A DNA stretch of 64,000 nt, taken from Alopecurus myosuroides (lineage: Eukaryota; Streptophyta; Magnoliopsida; Poales; Poaceae). Positions 9,245 through 23,396 of this stretch are shown here, piece after piece (the stretch's first letter is position 1; the number at the start of each line of letters is the position of its first letter). The position numbers and the translations under genes are program-made. The stretch lies in NCBI GenBank assembly GCA_028641055.1, contig CM054057.1, forward strand, positions 583,325,158 to 583,389,157. The letters run 5' to 3'. The notes under the pieces were generated by a model that was not told where the DNA came from, made no database searches, and saw only the letters and a program-made list of their open reading frames with translations.

Positions 9245-12200
9245 TGTGGGGACCCCAGACTAGCAGTCTGAGACCTCCAGTATGCATACATTCACGATCC
9301 CATGATCAGTTAGTCGTGAACAACATACTCGAGTTGGCATTGCAGATTACAACATCCACTACACGAATACACGGCTTACACAACTGGTCACTTGACTCAG
9401 TTGAAAAACAACTGCCACGCAGGGCAGGAACACACACTAAAAACAGCGGAAGACTACAAAACACACTCGTGGTAAACCCAAGTCACGCCTTGACTACCTA
9501 CATGCTACTGAATCGGAGACGTTCCTAGTTCGCATAGCCGTCAGCGACACCATCTTCTTCAGGTTCTCCGGGTTTCTGCTCGAAATCTGACTAAGACAAT
9601 AGCCAGGGACGAAACCATACCCTAAATGAAATCTAAACATGCAAGTATGCATATATAAAGGTGGTAGGAAGGCTTTAATGAGGGCTCAACTAGCCATGAT
9701 GAATTTAAGACCCATCATAGTTGCACAAGTTTTATTTTTCTTTGTTGAAGAAGATACTTCAAAAGATATTTCATTTCTCTTGTAGATATAGCATGTCCAC
9801 AAGGTTTTGATAAAGCATTCTAAATAAAGAAAACGTTTCCCTTTGCAAAACTTCTTGAAAAAAAAACACATCTTTAAGATCATCATTTATCCGGTACCTC
9901 AAAGGTATAGTCATTCCCTTTCAACGTACCTCCCAGGTACAATTCAAAAACACTTTCCAGCTTTTTGAAAACATTGACACAATGCTAGCTACATGGCCAT
10001 TCAACTGTCCATATCCGAGGACGCGGCTATTCAGAATAGTTTTACTCTGCAGAGGTGTACACAATCCACAAGATCCAGTACATCCGCCGTGAACAACCAC
10101 GGACTGTCCGAGACAGTATGCAAACATCGGATAACTGGTCCTAACCATCCACTATGTCAGTGCTAGTAAATGACTACCTCTTCAACTGGGTTTGTTCTCC
10201 CCGGCACCGAGTGAGTCAGCCGTATCGATCCGGTTTCCCCTGACAACACACCGCCATGGCAGGAGACCCAATTGCTGCAACAGGTGGCGAACTTAATCCC
10301 CACACTCTGAATGTCCCATTCTCCCTCCTGGCGACAATTCGGTTCGGGGGACTCTAACCCCTATAGCACATTGAGGTAGACACGGACTAACACCAACAAG
10401 CAATTAGCTAGACCCCGTTCCCATATTAGAGTAATGTGGCAGCACGGCTTGGTTGTGCGGCGAAGACTAGGTTATGTGTCATTTTTGGAAAACAAGTCGA
10501 AAACATTTCCTTCTTCACAAACCTCCCTCGGACAAGGTCCCACCTTTTCCTCGGGGTTTTTCCAAGCTTTTGTTTTCCAAAAACATCAAGTTAAAATGTC
10601 CACTAGGGGACTGAAGTTGATTAAGTGATGATACTAAAATATCTAAAGGGCTTGGTAACACCAAGATTATATAGTGGATATAGCATATTAGATACATAAA
10701 ATAAATAGTGGTATAGTCCACTTAAAAGAATAGTTTTTGAATCAAACTTTTGTAAAACTTCAGAAGTAAAACATGCATGATAGATAATGCTAAGTAAAAC
10801 AACAGCAAGCATTTAGAATGTCTTGCCTTGGCACTGGTCTTGGTCTTGCTCTTGAAATAAACAAGAGTTGCAATAAAAACCTCTCTGGAAAAATAATACC
10901 ATCTTCGTTATCTAACGTCGTAAATACGAAAAGGAAAAACACCCAATCAGAACCACACAAATGCAAGCACTTGACAAAAAGTAAACATACATCAAGCATT
11001 TCATCAAATAAGTACACTCACAAACAATGGTACTAGGGTGCACACCACCAAGTAAAACAGACACAGACAGTACACACGGATAACACTAGAATTGATGTTA
11101 TGGATCCTCAACCAAAATGGCATGAGTCCAGTGGGTGTGCCACTCTCATATAATTCTCAAATAAGGTTAAATGACTCTCTGGTCATTTCTGAGGATGAGA
11201 AAAATAACAAGAAAACAATCTAGGAACACCTACACATGCATAGGAAAATATTAACAAGCAATACTACAAGCCCATAGTAACACATGCTTTTCTAAACATG
11301 GAGAAACAATATAACCAGTACCTAAGCAACCTAATAACAGAGACAATTCAATACCAAACATATCATGGCATCACTCAATACATGAAAATAATCATGGAGC
11401 AAAAAAGACTACTAAAACTAGAGATCCAAAAAGGGCCATTTAGACATGCATGCATACATGCATAACCATAAGAGATCATCAAACATGATTTATTCTAACA
11501 TGAGGTATCTGTAAGATGGAATCCAAATAACAGAGAAAACAACACCTAGACATGCTAGTAATAACAAAATAACAATCTAATCAATCCCTAAAAATTAAGC
11601 ATGCAAACAACAACTTTATGGCAGAAAACATCTAATACTAACATAGCATGACAAATTGATCTAGAGCTCACTCAAGCATGCAATCAAGTATAATATACTA
11701 GAATAACAGTAGCTATGCTATGGAAAACAATACTAAAGCATTTATTTAATTCATCATACCAATATGAAGAATAACAAAATTTTAACCTATTATTACTAGG
11801 AAAAACACCCTATGAGAATAAAACCATAACAAACATGGTTCTTCACACCAAAATCCTATCATGCTAATGAATCACTCAAAATACCTCTAAACCATGTATT
11901 AATACCCTAAACATTCTAGGAATCAAATTTATAGCAAGAACATAATAACACAACAATTTATCAAGTCATATCAATAATGGACAGAAAAGGACTATTTACC
12001 AAATGTTGCACCAAACCTATCCTGTAACTCCTAAAATCATGAAAATCTAGTATAATGTGCTCCTAGTCACTAGAGAACCAACCCAATTGGATTCACCTCA
12101 AAAATCATCACCAATAAAATTAAACAATTCACAGAAGTGCCCTCTGGCCTAAATACTAACATGCATGTAGTTTTCACATAACAACTCAAGTAAACACAAG

Positions 12201-15200
12201 GACAACTGCAACAGATAGATATTATCAAGGGCTACTCAAAACAGTTTAGTTTGCATGATTTGGATACTTAAAACTCAAGTTATGATAGAAATGGTGTTAA
12301 AGAGTGTCTCTGCCATTTATTTTATTTCTCCAAAAATACAACACAAAACCCAGATCTACAAGTTGGATGTGGTTAAGAATTTGTAGATCTACAACTGTGA
12401 TTTTTGGTTTGGCAATTTTTACACATTTACATTTTTATTTCGAATTAATTAAAACAAACATCAGAAAAATAGAGCTGCAGGAAAAGAAAAACAACCTCCA
12501 GAAAAGATTAGTGGGCCGGATCTGCTCCGAGCTGAGCGGCGCGGAGAGCAGAGGGGCGATGGGCCGGCCCACGAGCATTTCCCGCGCGAGGAAGGAGTCA
12601 AACGGCTGCCACCGGGCCTAGGCGGGACCCAGCCGTCCGTGGCAGGTTGTAAGTGGCATGCAGATCCACCGCGGGATTTGGATCTGACGGTCCACACGCA
12701 TCCGTCCGCCGGTGACCAAAACTGGGTGGCGGAAATGGACGCAGGTGGTCCGGTGATCACCGGGAAAACCTCCGGCGACGTGGATCTGGATGAAGAAGCG
12801 ATTGGAAGATCTTCCCGGGCTCTACTCGACGGCGCGAATCCAGTAGACTCACGCATGCGAGCAGGGAAGGCACGGCGACGTTGTTTCGACGGAGTCCCGC
12901 GGCGGTGACCCCAAGTCAAGGATGGCGGCAGCTCTGCAAGGAATAAAAACATAAATTGGTAGGGGCACGAGCTATGCTTGGTCACAAGGAAGGCAGGGGA
13001 GGAATCGGTACGGCCTGGCATGGCCTGAATCGACGGCGTGACGAGGAGCTTGCCGGCGGGAGGTGGCACTTGATTCTGGCGAACCACCGTGTTAGGGAGA
13101 GAGTTTTTAGGCTAGGGGTTCGATTGAACGATAGAGGAGCCAGGGAGACATCCTCAGGAGCACAAAGGTGGCTTGCACTCACACGACATCGGAGCTCGTG
13201 CGCATGCTCATACGGCGATCATGGCGGCTCGGTTGGGGGCATCTAACGGGTGGAAAAGCTTGACTGGATGCTAGGATAGGGTTAGGAGATCGAGCATGCG
13301 AGAGAGGGGGTAGGGAGATGGCCGGAAGTGGCCGGGTTTGAGCTTGGCTCTCCTGCGCTCGCAGGTGTTCAACAGAGAGTAGAGGTAGAAGGAGAGCGCG
13401 AGGAGAGGGATGTGAGGCACGGGTGTGCTCTTGGGCTCCTCGTGGAGCTACTAGACAAGGTTAGAGGGAGGGGTGTGTGACCCAGGTGGCGGAACGCGAT
13501 CGACGTGTCCGGCATGCTCTGATGCGCCATGGCCAGCTCATGGCTAAGGAAGAAGGAGACAAGGGGAGAGCTAGGGGTCGTTCCAGAGGGTTCACGTGTG
13601 TGATAGAGGCCTGGTGGCGCAAGGTCCTTCCCTGGAATGGACAGAGGAGGTGGGGGGAGAATGAGGGGTGCTCACCAATCCTTGTCCCTTTGTGTTTGGT
13701 TGAGCTAGAGAGAGAGAGAGAAAGATGGTGGAGCAGCTAGATCATGTCTAGGAGGTGAGAATGAATGTTTTTCATCTCTCAGAACAGGAGAGAGGTAGAG
13801 AGAATGCAATCTTTGATCAAGACATGGATGAACTCATCAATGTCCAAAAAGACCAGGAGTTGTTTTTGGTTGTTTTCACCAATAATTTTGAATAGAACAT
13901 ATGTAAAAGATTGTGTTCATTGGATAGAGGATGGAAGATGGAGTCTAGGGGTGGTATCCGCAAGAGTTTTTGAAAATATTTCTTTCACAAAATTTTGGAA
14001 TTTCAAAAATGGCAGAAACTGTTTTTAAAAGTTTTCTCCAAAATTTTCAAAACAACTTGCAATTTTTTTTCTATAAATAAGTCCCACATGACCATAGGCA
14101 TGTTAGGTAATTTTTCCAAGATTTTAGGAAATACTTTTCTTCACAAAATGTTTTAATGTCCATTTCTGGCCTTTTGGAAAATGGAAAATAATACATAGTA
14201 AAATGCTTTTAAACCAAATATTTTTGAGTTGGGATGATATAGTACATAATATAGGTCTCAAAAGTGATTTTTAGTAAACAGCTCCTTTGAAAATATTTGA
14301 GACACCAAGTGGAAAGAGGGTGAAAACATGAGTTTATTTAATAGGTTAAAAACCATGAGAGATAAATAATTAAATGGCCTTTACAAAATAAATGGACCAC
14401 ATTGATATTATGTATAGGTCATGGAGATTACAAGGGTAAGTTTATTGGGCCTGAAAACAATAAGGGGTGATTTGGAGTAACATGGACAAAGTGCTTCATG
14501 ATAAAGGTGATATGGTCATTATTTTGGGAATGCCATCAATAGGAATTTGATAGATGATACAAAAGGGTTTAAATATACAACATAACATATTGTATGGATA
14601 GAATAGAGATAGACAATGAGAGGTATGATGATGTATTGATGAATAGCTCAAGATTTGGCATAGAAGTCTGTCTCCAAAGTTGGAGATTTTTAAGAAAACA
14701 GAAGATGATATGGACATGAGATGGAATATGGTATATATGTTTGATCTTGTTATTACTAGGTTTTATTTTATTAAAGCAGCACACATTAATCAACAAACAA
14801 AAATAAATACTTCAAGCAAACACAAGATAGGATCATACAACAAGCAGATAAAATAACAAGACACACAAGATCACTCAAACAGCTAAGTTCTTCCATTTCA
14901 ATTTCCAGGTGTTTCTCTCAAGGGTTAATTTTAGGTAGTGATCAAGACACACCATGCCAAGAGGATTTTATAAATAGATTCAGCTCAAAAGTTTTTATTT
15001 CCAAAAGAATATAATTGAGGAGAAAACACAGGGGTAACATAGTCCCCTCTTATAGTTTTTGCAAAAGAAGGAAGTGGGAAGGAGTTTTTGAAATACTTGC
15101 AAAAACATCTTGGTTAAAAACAGGTTGGAGATGATTAGCTCCAAAATACTTTTTCATATAGTTTTGGAAAATATTCTTTTGTTTTTCTCAAAACTTGGCC

Positions 15201-15497
15201 TTTGGGTTTCTTCTAAAATCAAAACATTTTCAAAAAGGTTTTTGCCAAAAGAGTGTGATGGATGAAGATGATAAGCATTCTTGTCATGACTTGATCACCA
15301 GGGTTGTGTTTTAAGAAAGTTATGATCAAAGGTTGTAAGGTTAGTTGTTAACAAACTCAAACAAAAACACAATCAACAAGCAAATAGAAATGAAAACACA
15401 AGCATAAGTCAAACATATTAAAAAGTTTTTTGTTGGCCCTGATTTTTGGGTTATTGAAAACAAGTTTTTCCTGTCTCCCAAAAATTGGGCTGTTATA
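9245..15497 (-). repeat. 3' LTR of LARD-like element (6253 bp)
   Basis: On the minus strand it starts TATAACAGCCC, where the other copy has TGTAACAGCCC, so the terminal TG is mutated, and it ends GGGGTCCCCACA. It aligns along its whole length with the copy starting at 17519. Many short frames occur on both strands, but none resembles a known protein and none is conserved better than its surroundings. A (GA)n microsatellite at about 13710-13722 differs in length between the copies. Confidence 0.88.
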
Positions 15498-15499
15498 GC

Positions 15500-15513
15500 T
15501 CTTCCCCCCTTAA
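15500..15513 (-). other. Polypurine tract of LARD-like element
   Basis: The minus strand reads AAGGGGGGAAGAG immediately before the LTR start. It is the expected primer site for plus-strand DNA synthesis and fixes the orientation of the element. Confidence 0.8.
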
Positions 15514-16103
15514 AACTGAATCTAGTCCCCGAGATTCGTGAGGGAAAAACAGGAAGAGGGTTTTCTTAGCAAACAACAAAAACAAAAATTATCTTTAACA
15601 AATTTTTTTAATTTTTCTCAGATTTTAAGAAAGCCAAAATTTGCTCCAATCCTGAAGATAAGACTGGATACTCACAAAGGGGGTCACAGAGACCTAGTTG
15701 TGTAGGGTAGAGGCTACAAACAACTAGTGATCTTGTCAAGATTTTTCCCACGATTTGAAAGAGAGTTAGAAGCTTGGTACACCTGGAGTTTTCTGGAGTA
15801 ATACACTGACGTGTGGGACCAGGCCCACTTGGCAGTCGATGCCCTTCTCTCTTCTTCTTCTTCTTCTTGCCTGGCCTTCTCTCCTTGTGTGCCCACCCTT
15901 GGCATCAAGGTGTCCCGCCCACTGTGAGCTCATGGTGGGCTGACACCTCGCCATAAGACTGCTGTGAGTGCGACATGTCGATTCTTCGGCCACTGGGTGG
16001 AGGGATGCGTCGGTGATTTCACGCCATTTGCGAGCACTGCAGCTGGATTCTTCGGCTTTTCCCGCGTAGTGCTCGATGGAGGAGAGGGCTCTGCTTTTGC
16101 TGC

Positions 16104-16110
16104 TATAAAA
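16104..16110 (+). promoter_or_regulatory. TATA box upstream of the 122-residue ORF
   Basis: TATAAAAGGGG lies 41 bases before the ATG at 16145, on the strand opposite to the retroelement's own transcript. Pyrimidine-rich DNA (a CTT repeat near 15848) lies farther upstream. A start site about 25-30 bases downstream would leave a very short leader. Confidence 0.5.
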
Positions 16111-16144
16111 GGGGTCGCCGAGGTTCACTAAATCGCACCACACA

Positions 16145-16513
16145 ATGGGTTTCATTTCTCAGCTCATCGATGATTTCTTCAAGGAGTATGTCGACCTGCT
16201 GGAGCGAGCAAATCCCCTGGATTACTTCGTCATCGTGCTGTTCTTCAGTTGTGGCCTGGTGGGATGGGTCACTATGATCGTGGTGGCTATGGTCTGCATC
16301 GTCTGGGGCATCTACGACTGGTGGTCTGGTGCCAGGAGTGAGACCGCGGTGGAAGAAGGACGAGCAGTGGCGCCGGTGGCTGCGGTGGTGGAGGTCCAAG
16401 ATGGTGGCACAAGGCCAGGAAGATTCGAGGGGCTTCGCCGTCGCCTGACTCGGGGCTCGGCGTCAGGTGAGAATGGTTCACCGTCAGACCAGGTTCCAGC
16501 CAGCGAGGGCTAG
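16145..16513 (+). CDS. Small membrane protein ORF, antisense in LARD internal domain
   Basis: An intact frame of 122 codons starts at ATG 16145 and ends at TAG 16511-16513. Residues 1-26 are amphipathic (MGFISQLIDDFFKEYVDLLE). Residues 27-58 are almost purely hydrophobic, with a Gly-containing break (CGLVG), so one long or two short membrane helices are likely, ending in YDWW. The rest is a polar, Arg/Ser/Gly-rich tail with LRRRLTRG. It has a TATA box at 16104 and GC-rich, gene-like composition unlike the AT-rich LTRs. It is the only convincing coding potential in the 2-kb internal domain and runs antisense to the element. I know no family for it. It could be a captured host exon or a conserved passenger gene. 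Existence of a protein is an inference. Confidence 0.5.
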   Translation: MGFISQLIDDFFKEYVDLLERANPLDYFVIVLFFSCGLVGWVTMIVVAMVCIVWGIYDWWSGARSETAVEEGRAVAPVAAVVEVQDGGTRPGRFEGLRRRLTRGSASGENGSPSDQVPASEG

Positions 16514-17501
16514 GCAATGTTAGTGTCTACACCAGAGTAGGTGTACTGGTCTGTGTTTGGAAACAGACTTGTATCTTACTTTATGAAACTTTCATCTGTT
16601 AGGTGCAATGTTATCATTAGAATCATGTATCCCTTTGAAGTTCCAGTGAAGATTGTAGCTCTGAAATGTTTCTTCTTCTGCTTCTGGGGTGTTGGGGAAA
16701 AACAGAGGGATGTGGGTGCACTAACTTGTTAAGACGTTAAAACACAGGTGCAAAAATATTAAAGAGGCAAGTTTTTCATACTGATAAACAGAGTTGTGGA
16801 AAAACTACTCAATCAGAACAGAGCAAGGCAATCCAACAAACACAATTAATTTAGCAAGCAGCACTCAGTCAAAAGCAAACCAGGTACTTTGATCACCAGC
16901 AAGCGTCTAGAATCGATGAAGAACGGGTAGCTCAATCAAAACAACTGAGCAAAACCTGATAAATCCTATGGGTCTGAGTCAACCAAAGTGGTTGAAGCCT
17001 TCATACTGTTAACATCGTTGTAGATTGTCGTTGCTGAGCTTGATACTTGGCAGAGTCTTCTCATCTCGAGGATTTCTTTATCTCATCTTAATGTTAAGGT
17101 CTTCGGAAGGAAGCTTCTTTTTCTTCGGTTTGCTAACTACTAAGGTCTTCTCGGGACATCGCCAAGTAGGTGATTTTTAATAGAAAGGTAACAGAAGAAA
17201 AACCTTTTTATATACTTTTAAATGAAAACAAAAATTTATAAAATCATGTTTATTTATTTACAAAATACTTTGAGCCATGAAAACAAAAGACAAAAAGGAA
17301 CGTTTACTATTTTCTTTGTTTTTCTTCAAAACTTCAGTTTTATAAACTAGGCAATAATTTTTTCGAAAATATGAGAAAAATGGAAACCATACTTAGGGTT
17401 CCTTAGATAAAAACTTTTTAGGCAGTAATATAGTTTTTACCAAAATATTTTTATTTTCCTATCTGACGTCCATGCTAACTAAGGTCTCCTAAAGTCAGGA
17501 T

Positions 17502-17514
17502 GGCTCTGATACCA
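17502..17514 (-). other. Primer binding site, initiator tRNA-Met type
   Basis: The minus strand reads TGGTATCAGAGCC four bases after the LTR end at 17519. TGGTATCAGAGC is the standard plant primer site complementary to initiator tRNA-Met. Confidence 0.9.
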
Positions 17515-17518
17515 ACTC

Positions 17519-20500
17519 TGTGGGGACCCCAGACTAGCAGTCCGAGACCTCCAGTATGCATACATTCACGCTCCCATGATCAGTTAGTCGTGAACAACAT
17601 ACTCGAGTTGGCATTGCAGATTACAACATCCACTACACGAATACACGGCTTACACAACTGGTCACTTGACTCAGTTGAAAAACAACTGCCACGCAGGGCA
17701 GGAACACACACTAAAAACAGCGGAAGACTACAAAACACACTCGTGGTAAACCCAAGTCACGCCTTGACTACCTACATGCTATTGAATCGGAGACGTTCCT
17801 AGTTCGCATAGCCGTCAGCGACACCATCTTCTTCAGGTTCTCCGGGTTTCTGCTCGAAATCTGACTAAGACAATAGCCAGGGACGAAACCATACCCTAAA
17901 TGAAATCTAAACATGCAAGTATGCATATATAAAGGTGGTAGGAAGGCTTTAATGAGGGCTCAACTAGCCATGATGAATTTAAGACCCATCATAGTTGCAC
18001 AAGTTTTATTTTTCTTTGTTGAAGAAGATACTTCAAAAGATATTTCATTTCTCTTGTAGATATAGCATGTCCACAAGGTTTTGATAAAGCATTCTAAATA
18101 AAGAAAACGTTTCCCTTTGCAAAACTTCTTGAAAAAAAACACATCTTTAAGATCATCATTTATCCGGTACCTCAAAGGTATAGTCATTCCCTTTCAACGT
18201 ACCTCCCAGGTACAATTCAAAAACACTTTCCAGCTTTTTGAAAACATTGACACAATGCTAGCTACATGGCCATTCAACTGTCCATATCCGAGGACGCGGC
18301 TATTCAGAATAGTTTTACTCTGCAGAGGTGTACACAATCCACAAGATCCAGTACATCCGCCGTGAACAACCACGGACTGTCCGAGACAGTATGCAAACAT
18401 CGGATAACTGGTCCTAACCATCCACTATGTCAGTGCTAGTAAATGACTACCTCTTCAACTGGGTTTGTTCTCCCCGACACCGAGTGAGTCAGCCGTATCG
18501 ATCCGGTTTCCCCTGACAACACACCGCCATGGCAGGAGACCCAATTGCTGCAACCGGTGGCGAACTTAATCCCCACACTCTGAATGTCCCATTCTCCCTC
18601 CTGGCGACAATTCGGTTCGGGGGACTCTAACCCCTATAGCACATTGAGGTAGACACGGACTAACACCAACAAGCAATTAGCTAGACCCCGTTCCCATATT
18701 AGGTTAAAGTGGCAGCACGGCTTGGTTGTCCGGCGAAGACTAGGTTATGTGTCATTTTTGGAAAACAAGTCGAAAACATTTCCTTCTTCACAAACCTCCC
18801 TCAGACAAGGTCCCACCTTTTCCTCGGGGTTTTTCCAAGCTTTTGTTTTCCAAAAACATCAATTTAAAATGTCCACTAGGGGACTTAAGTTGATTAAGTG
18901 ATGATACTAAAATATCTAAAGGGCTTGGTAACACCAAGATTATATAGTGGATATAGCATATTAGATACATAAAATAAATAGTGGTATAGTCCACTTAAAA
19001 GAATAGTTTTTGAATCAAACTTTTGTAAAACTTCATAAGTAAAACATGCATGATATATAATGATAAGTAAAACAACAACAAGCATTTAGAATGGCTTGCC
19101 TTGGCACTGGTCTTGGTCTTGCTCTTGAAATAAACAAGAGTTGCAATAAAAACCTCTCTGGGAAAATAATACCGTCTTCGTTATCTAACGTCGTAAATAG
19201 AAAAAGGAAAAACACCCAATCAGAACCACACAAATGCAAGCACTTGACCAAAAGTAAACATACAGCAAGCATTTCATCAAACAAGTACACTCACAAACAA
19301 TGGTACTAGGGTGCACACCACCAAGTAAAACAGACACAGACAATACACACGAATAACACTAGAATTGATGTTATGGATCCTCAACCAAAATGGCATGAGT
19401 CCAGTGGGTGTTCCACTCTCATATCATTATCAAATAAGGTTAAATGACTCTCTATTCATTTATGAGGATGAGAAAAATAACAAGAAAACAATCTAGGAAC
19501 ACCTACACATGCATAGGAAAATATTAACAAGCAATACTACAAGCCCATAGTAACACATGCTTTTCTAAACATGGAGAAACAATATAACCAGTACCTAAGC
19601 AACCTAATAACAGAGACAATTCAATACCAAACATATCATGGCATCACTCAATACATGAAAATAATCATGGATCAAAAAAGACTACTAAAACTAGAGATGC
19701 AAAAAGGGCCATTTAGACATGCATACATGCATAACCATAAGAGATCATCAAACATGATTTATTCTAACATGAGGCCATCTGTAAGATGGCATCCAAATAA
19801 CAGAGAAAACAACACCTAGACATGCTAGTAATAACAAAATAACAATCTAATCAATGCCTAAAAATTAAGCATGCAAACAACAACTTTATGGCAGAAAAAC
19901 ATCTAATACTAACATAGCATGACAAATTGATCTAGAGCTCACTCAAGCATGAAATCAAGTATAATATACTAGAATAACAGTAGCTATGCTATGGAAAACA
20001 ATACTAAAGCATTTATTTAATTCATCGTACCAATATGAAGAATAACAAAATTTTAACCTATTATTACTAGGAAAAACACCCTATGAGAATAAAACCATAA
20101 CAAACATGGTTCTTCACACCAAAATCCTATCATTCTAATGAATCACTCAAAACACCTCTAAACCATGTATGAATACCCTAAACATTCTAGGAATCAAATT
20201 TATAGCAAGAACATAATAACACAACAATTTATCAAGTCATATCAATAATGGACAGAAAAGGACTATTTACCAAATGTTGCACCAAACCTATCCTGTAACT
20301 CCTAAAATCATGAAAATATATTATAATGTGCTCCTAGTCACTAGCAAACCAACCCAATTGGATTCACCTCAAAAATAATCACCAATAAAATTAAACAATT
20401 CACAGAAGTGCCCTCTGGCCTAAACACTAACATGCATGTCATTTTCACATAACAACTGAAGTAAACACAAGGACAACTGCAACAGATAGATATTATCAAG

Positions 20501-23396
20501 GGCTACTCAAAACAGTTTAGTTTGCATGATTTGGATACTTAAAACTCAAGTTATGATAGAAATGGTGTTAAAGAGTGTCTCTGCCATTTATTTTATTTCT
20601 CCAAAAATACAACACAAAACCCAGATCTACAAGTTGGATGTGGTTAAGAATTTGTAGATCTACAATTGTGATTTTTTGTTTGGCAATTTTTACACATTTG
20701 CATTTTTATTTCGAATTAAAACAAACATCAGAAAAATAGAGCTGCAGGAAAAGAAAAACAACCTGCAGAAAATATTAGTGGGCCGGATCTGCTCCAAGCT
20801 GAGCGGCGTGGAGAGCAGAGGGGCCCACGAGCATTTCCCGCGCGAGGAAGGAGTCAAACGGCTGCCACCGGGCCCAGGCGGGACCCAGCCGTCGGTGGCA
20901 GGTTGTAAGTGGCATGCAGATCCACCGCGGGATTTGGATCTGAAGGTCCACACGCATCCGTCCGCCGGTGACAAAAACTGGGTGGCGGAAATGGACGCAG
21001 GTGGTCCGGTGATCACCGGGAAAACCTCCGGCGACGTGGATCTGGATGAAGAAGCGATTGGAAGATCTTCCCGGGCTCGACTCGACGGCGCGGATCCAGT
21101 AGACTCACGCATGCGAGCAGGGAAGGCACGGCGACGTTGTTTCGACGGATTCCCGCGGCGGTGACCCCAAGTCAAGGATGGCGGCAGCTCTGCAAGGAAT
21201 AAAAACATAAATTGGTAGGGGCACGAGCTATGCTGGGTCACAAGGAAGGCAGGGGAGGAATCGGTACGGCCTGGCATGGCCTGAATCGACGGCGTGACGA
21301 GGAGCTTGCCGGCGGGAGGTGGCACTTGATTCCGGCGAACCACCGTGTTAGGGAGAGAGTTTTTAGGCTAGGGGTTCGATTGAACGATAGAGGATCCAGG
21401 GAGACATCCTCAGGAGCACAAAGGTGGCTTGCACTCACACGGCATCGGAGCTCGTGCGCATGCTCATACGGCGATCCTGGCGGCTCGGTTGGGGGCATCT
21501 AACGGGTGGAAAAGCTTGACTGGATGCTAGGACAGGGTTAGGAGATCGAGCATGCGAGAGAGGCGGCAGGGAGATGGCCGGAAGTCGCCGGGTTTGAGCT
21601 TGGCTCTCCTGCGCTCGCAGGTGTTCGACAGAGAGTAGAGGTAGAAGGAGAGCGCGAGGAGAGGGATGTGAGTCACGGGTGTGCTCCTGGGCTCCTCGTG
21701 GAGCTACTAGACAAGGTTAGAGGGAGGGGTGCGTGACCCAGGTGGCGGAACGCGATCGACGTGTCCGGCATGCTCTGATGCGCCATGGCCAGCTCATGGC
21801 TAAGGAAGAAGGAGACAAGGGGAGATCTAGGGGTCGTTCCAGAGGGTTCACGTGTGTGATAGAGGCCTGGTGGCGCAAGGTCCTTGCCTGGAATGGACAG
21901 AGGAGGTGGGGGTGAGAATGAGGGGTGCTCACCAATCCTTGTCCCTTTGTGTTTGGTTGAGCTAGAGAGAGAGAGAGAGAAAGATGGTGGAGCAGCTAGA
22001 TCATGTCTAGGAGGTGAGAATGAATGTTTTTCATCTCTCAGAACAGGAGAGAGGTAGAGAGAATGCAATCTTTGATCAAGACATGGATGAACTCATCAAT
22101 GTCCAAAAAGACCAGGAGTTGTTTTTGGTAGTTTTCACCAATAATTTTGAATAGAACATATGCAAAAGATTGTGTTCATTGGATAGAGGATGGAAAATGG
22201 AGTCTAGGGGTGGTATCCTCAAGAGTTTTTTAAATAATTTCTTTCACAAAATTTTGGAATTTCAAAAATGGCAGAAACTGTTTTTAAAAGTTTTCTCCAA
22301 AATTTTCAAAACAACTTGCAAATCTTTTTCTATAAATAAGTCCCACATGACCATAGGCATGTTAGGTAATTTTTCCAAGATTTTAGGAAATACTTTTCTG
22401 CACAAAATGTTTTAATGTCCATTTCTGGCCTTTTGGAAAATGGAAAATAATAAATCGTAAAATGCTTTTAAAACAAATATTTTTGAGTTGGGATGATAGA
22501 GTACATAATATAGGTCTCAAAAGTGATTTTTAGTAAACAACTCCTTTGAAAATATTTGAGACACCAAGTGGAAAGAGGGTGAAAACAGGAGTTTATTTAA
22601 TAGGTTAAAAACCATGAGAGATAAATAATTAAATGGCCTTTGCAAAATAAATGGACCACGTTGATATTATGTATAGGTCATGGAGATTACAAGGGTAAGT
22701 TTATTGGGCCTGAAAACAATAAGGGGTGATTTGGAGTAACATGGACAAAGTGCTTCATGATAATGGTGATATGGTCATTATTTTGGGAATCCCTTCAATA
22801 GGACTTTGATAGATGATACAAAAGGGTTTAAATATCCAGGATAACATATTGTATGGATAGAATAGAGATAGACAATGAGAGGTATGATGATGTATTGATG
22901 AATAGCTCAAGATTTGGCATAGAAGTCTGTCTCCAAAGTTGGAGATTTTTAAGAAAACAGAAGATGATATGGACATGAGATGGAATATGGTATATATGTT
23001 TGATCTTGTTATTACTAGGTTTTATTTTATTAAAACAGCACACATTAATCAACAAACAAAAATAAATACTTCAAGCAAACACAAGATAGGATCATACAAC
23101 AAGCAGATAAAATAACAAGACACACAAGATCACTCAAACAGCTAAGTTCTTCCATTTTAATTTCCAGGTGTTTCTCTCAAGGGTTAATTTTAGGTAGTGA
23201 TCAAGACACATCATGACAAGAGGATTTTATAAACAGATTCAGCTCAAAAGTTTTTATTTCCAAAAGAATATAATTGAGGACAAAACACAGGGGTAACATA
23301 GTCCCCTCTTATAGTTTTTGCAAAAGAAGGAAGTGGGAAGGAGTTTTTGAAATACTTGCAAAAACATCTTGGTTAAAAACAGGTTGGAGATGATTA
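17519..23396 (-). repeat. 5' LTR of LARD-like element, larger part
   Basis: Second copy of the 6.2-kb LTR, matching 9245 onward. It is interrupted at 23396 by the gypsy element and resumes at 38537. The two parts sum to 6237 bp against 6253 bp in the other copy. Confidence 0.9.

Noticed and set aside
20690..21343. Long minus-strand ORFs within the 6.2-kb LTRs (also 12461-13087)
   Set aside because: GC-rich part of the LARD LTR. The two copies differ by indels that change the frame (208 against 217 codons with different ends), and no motif is present.
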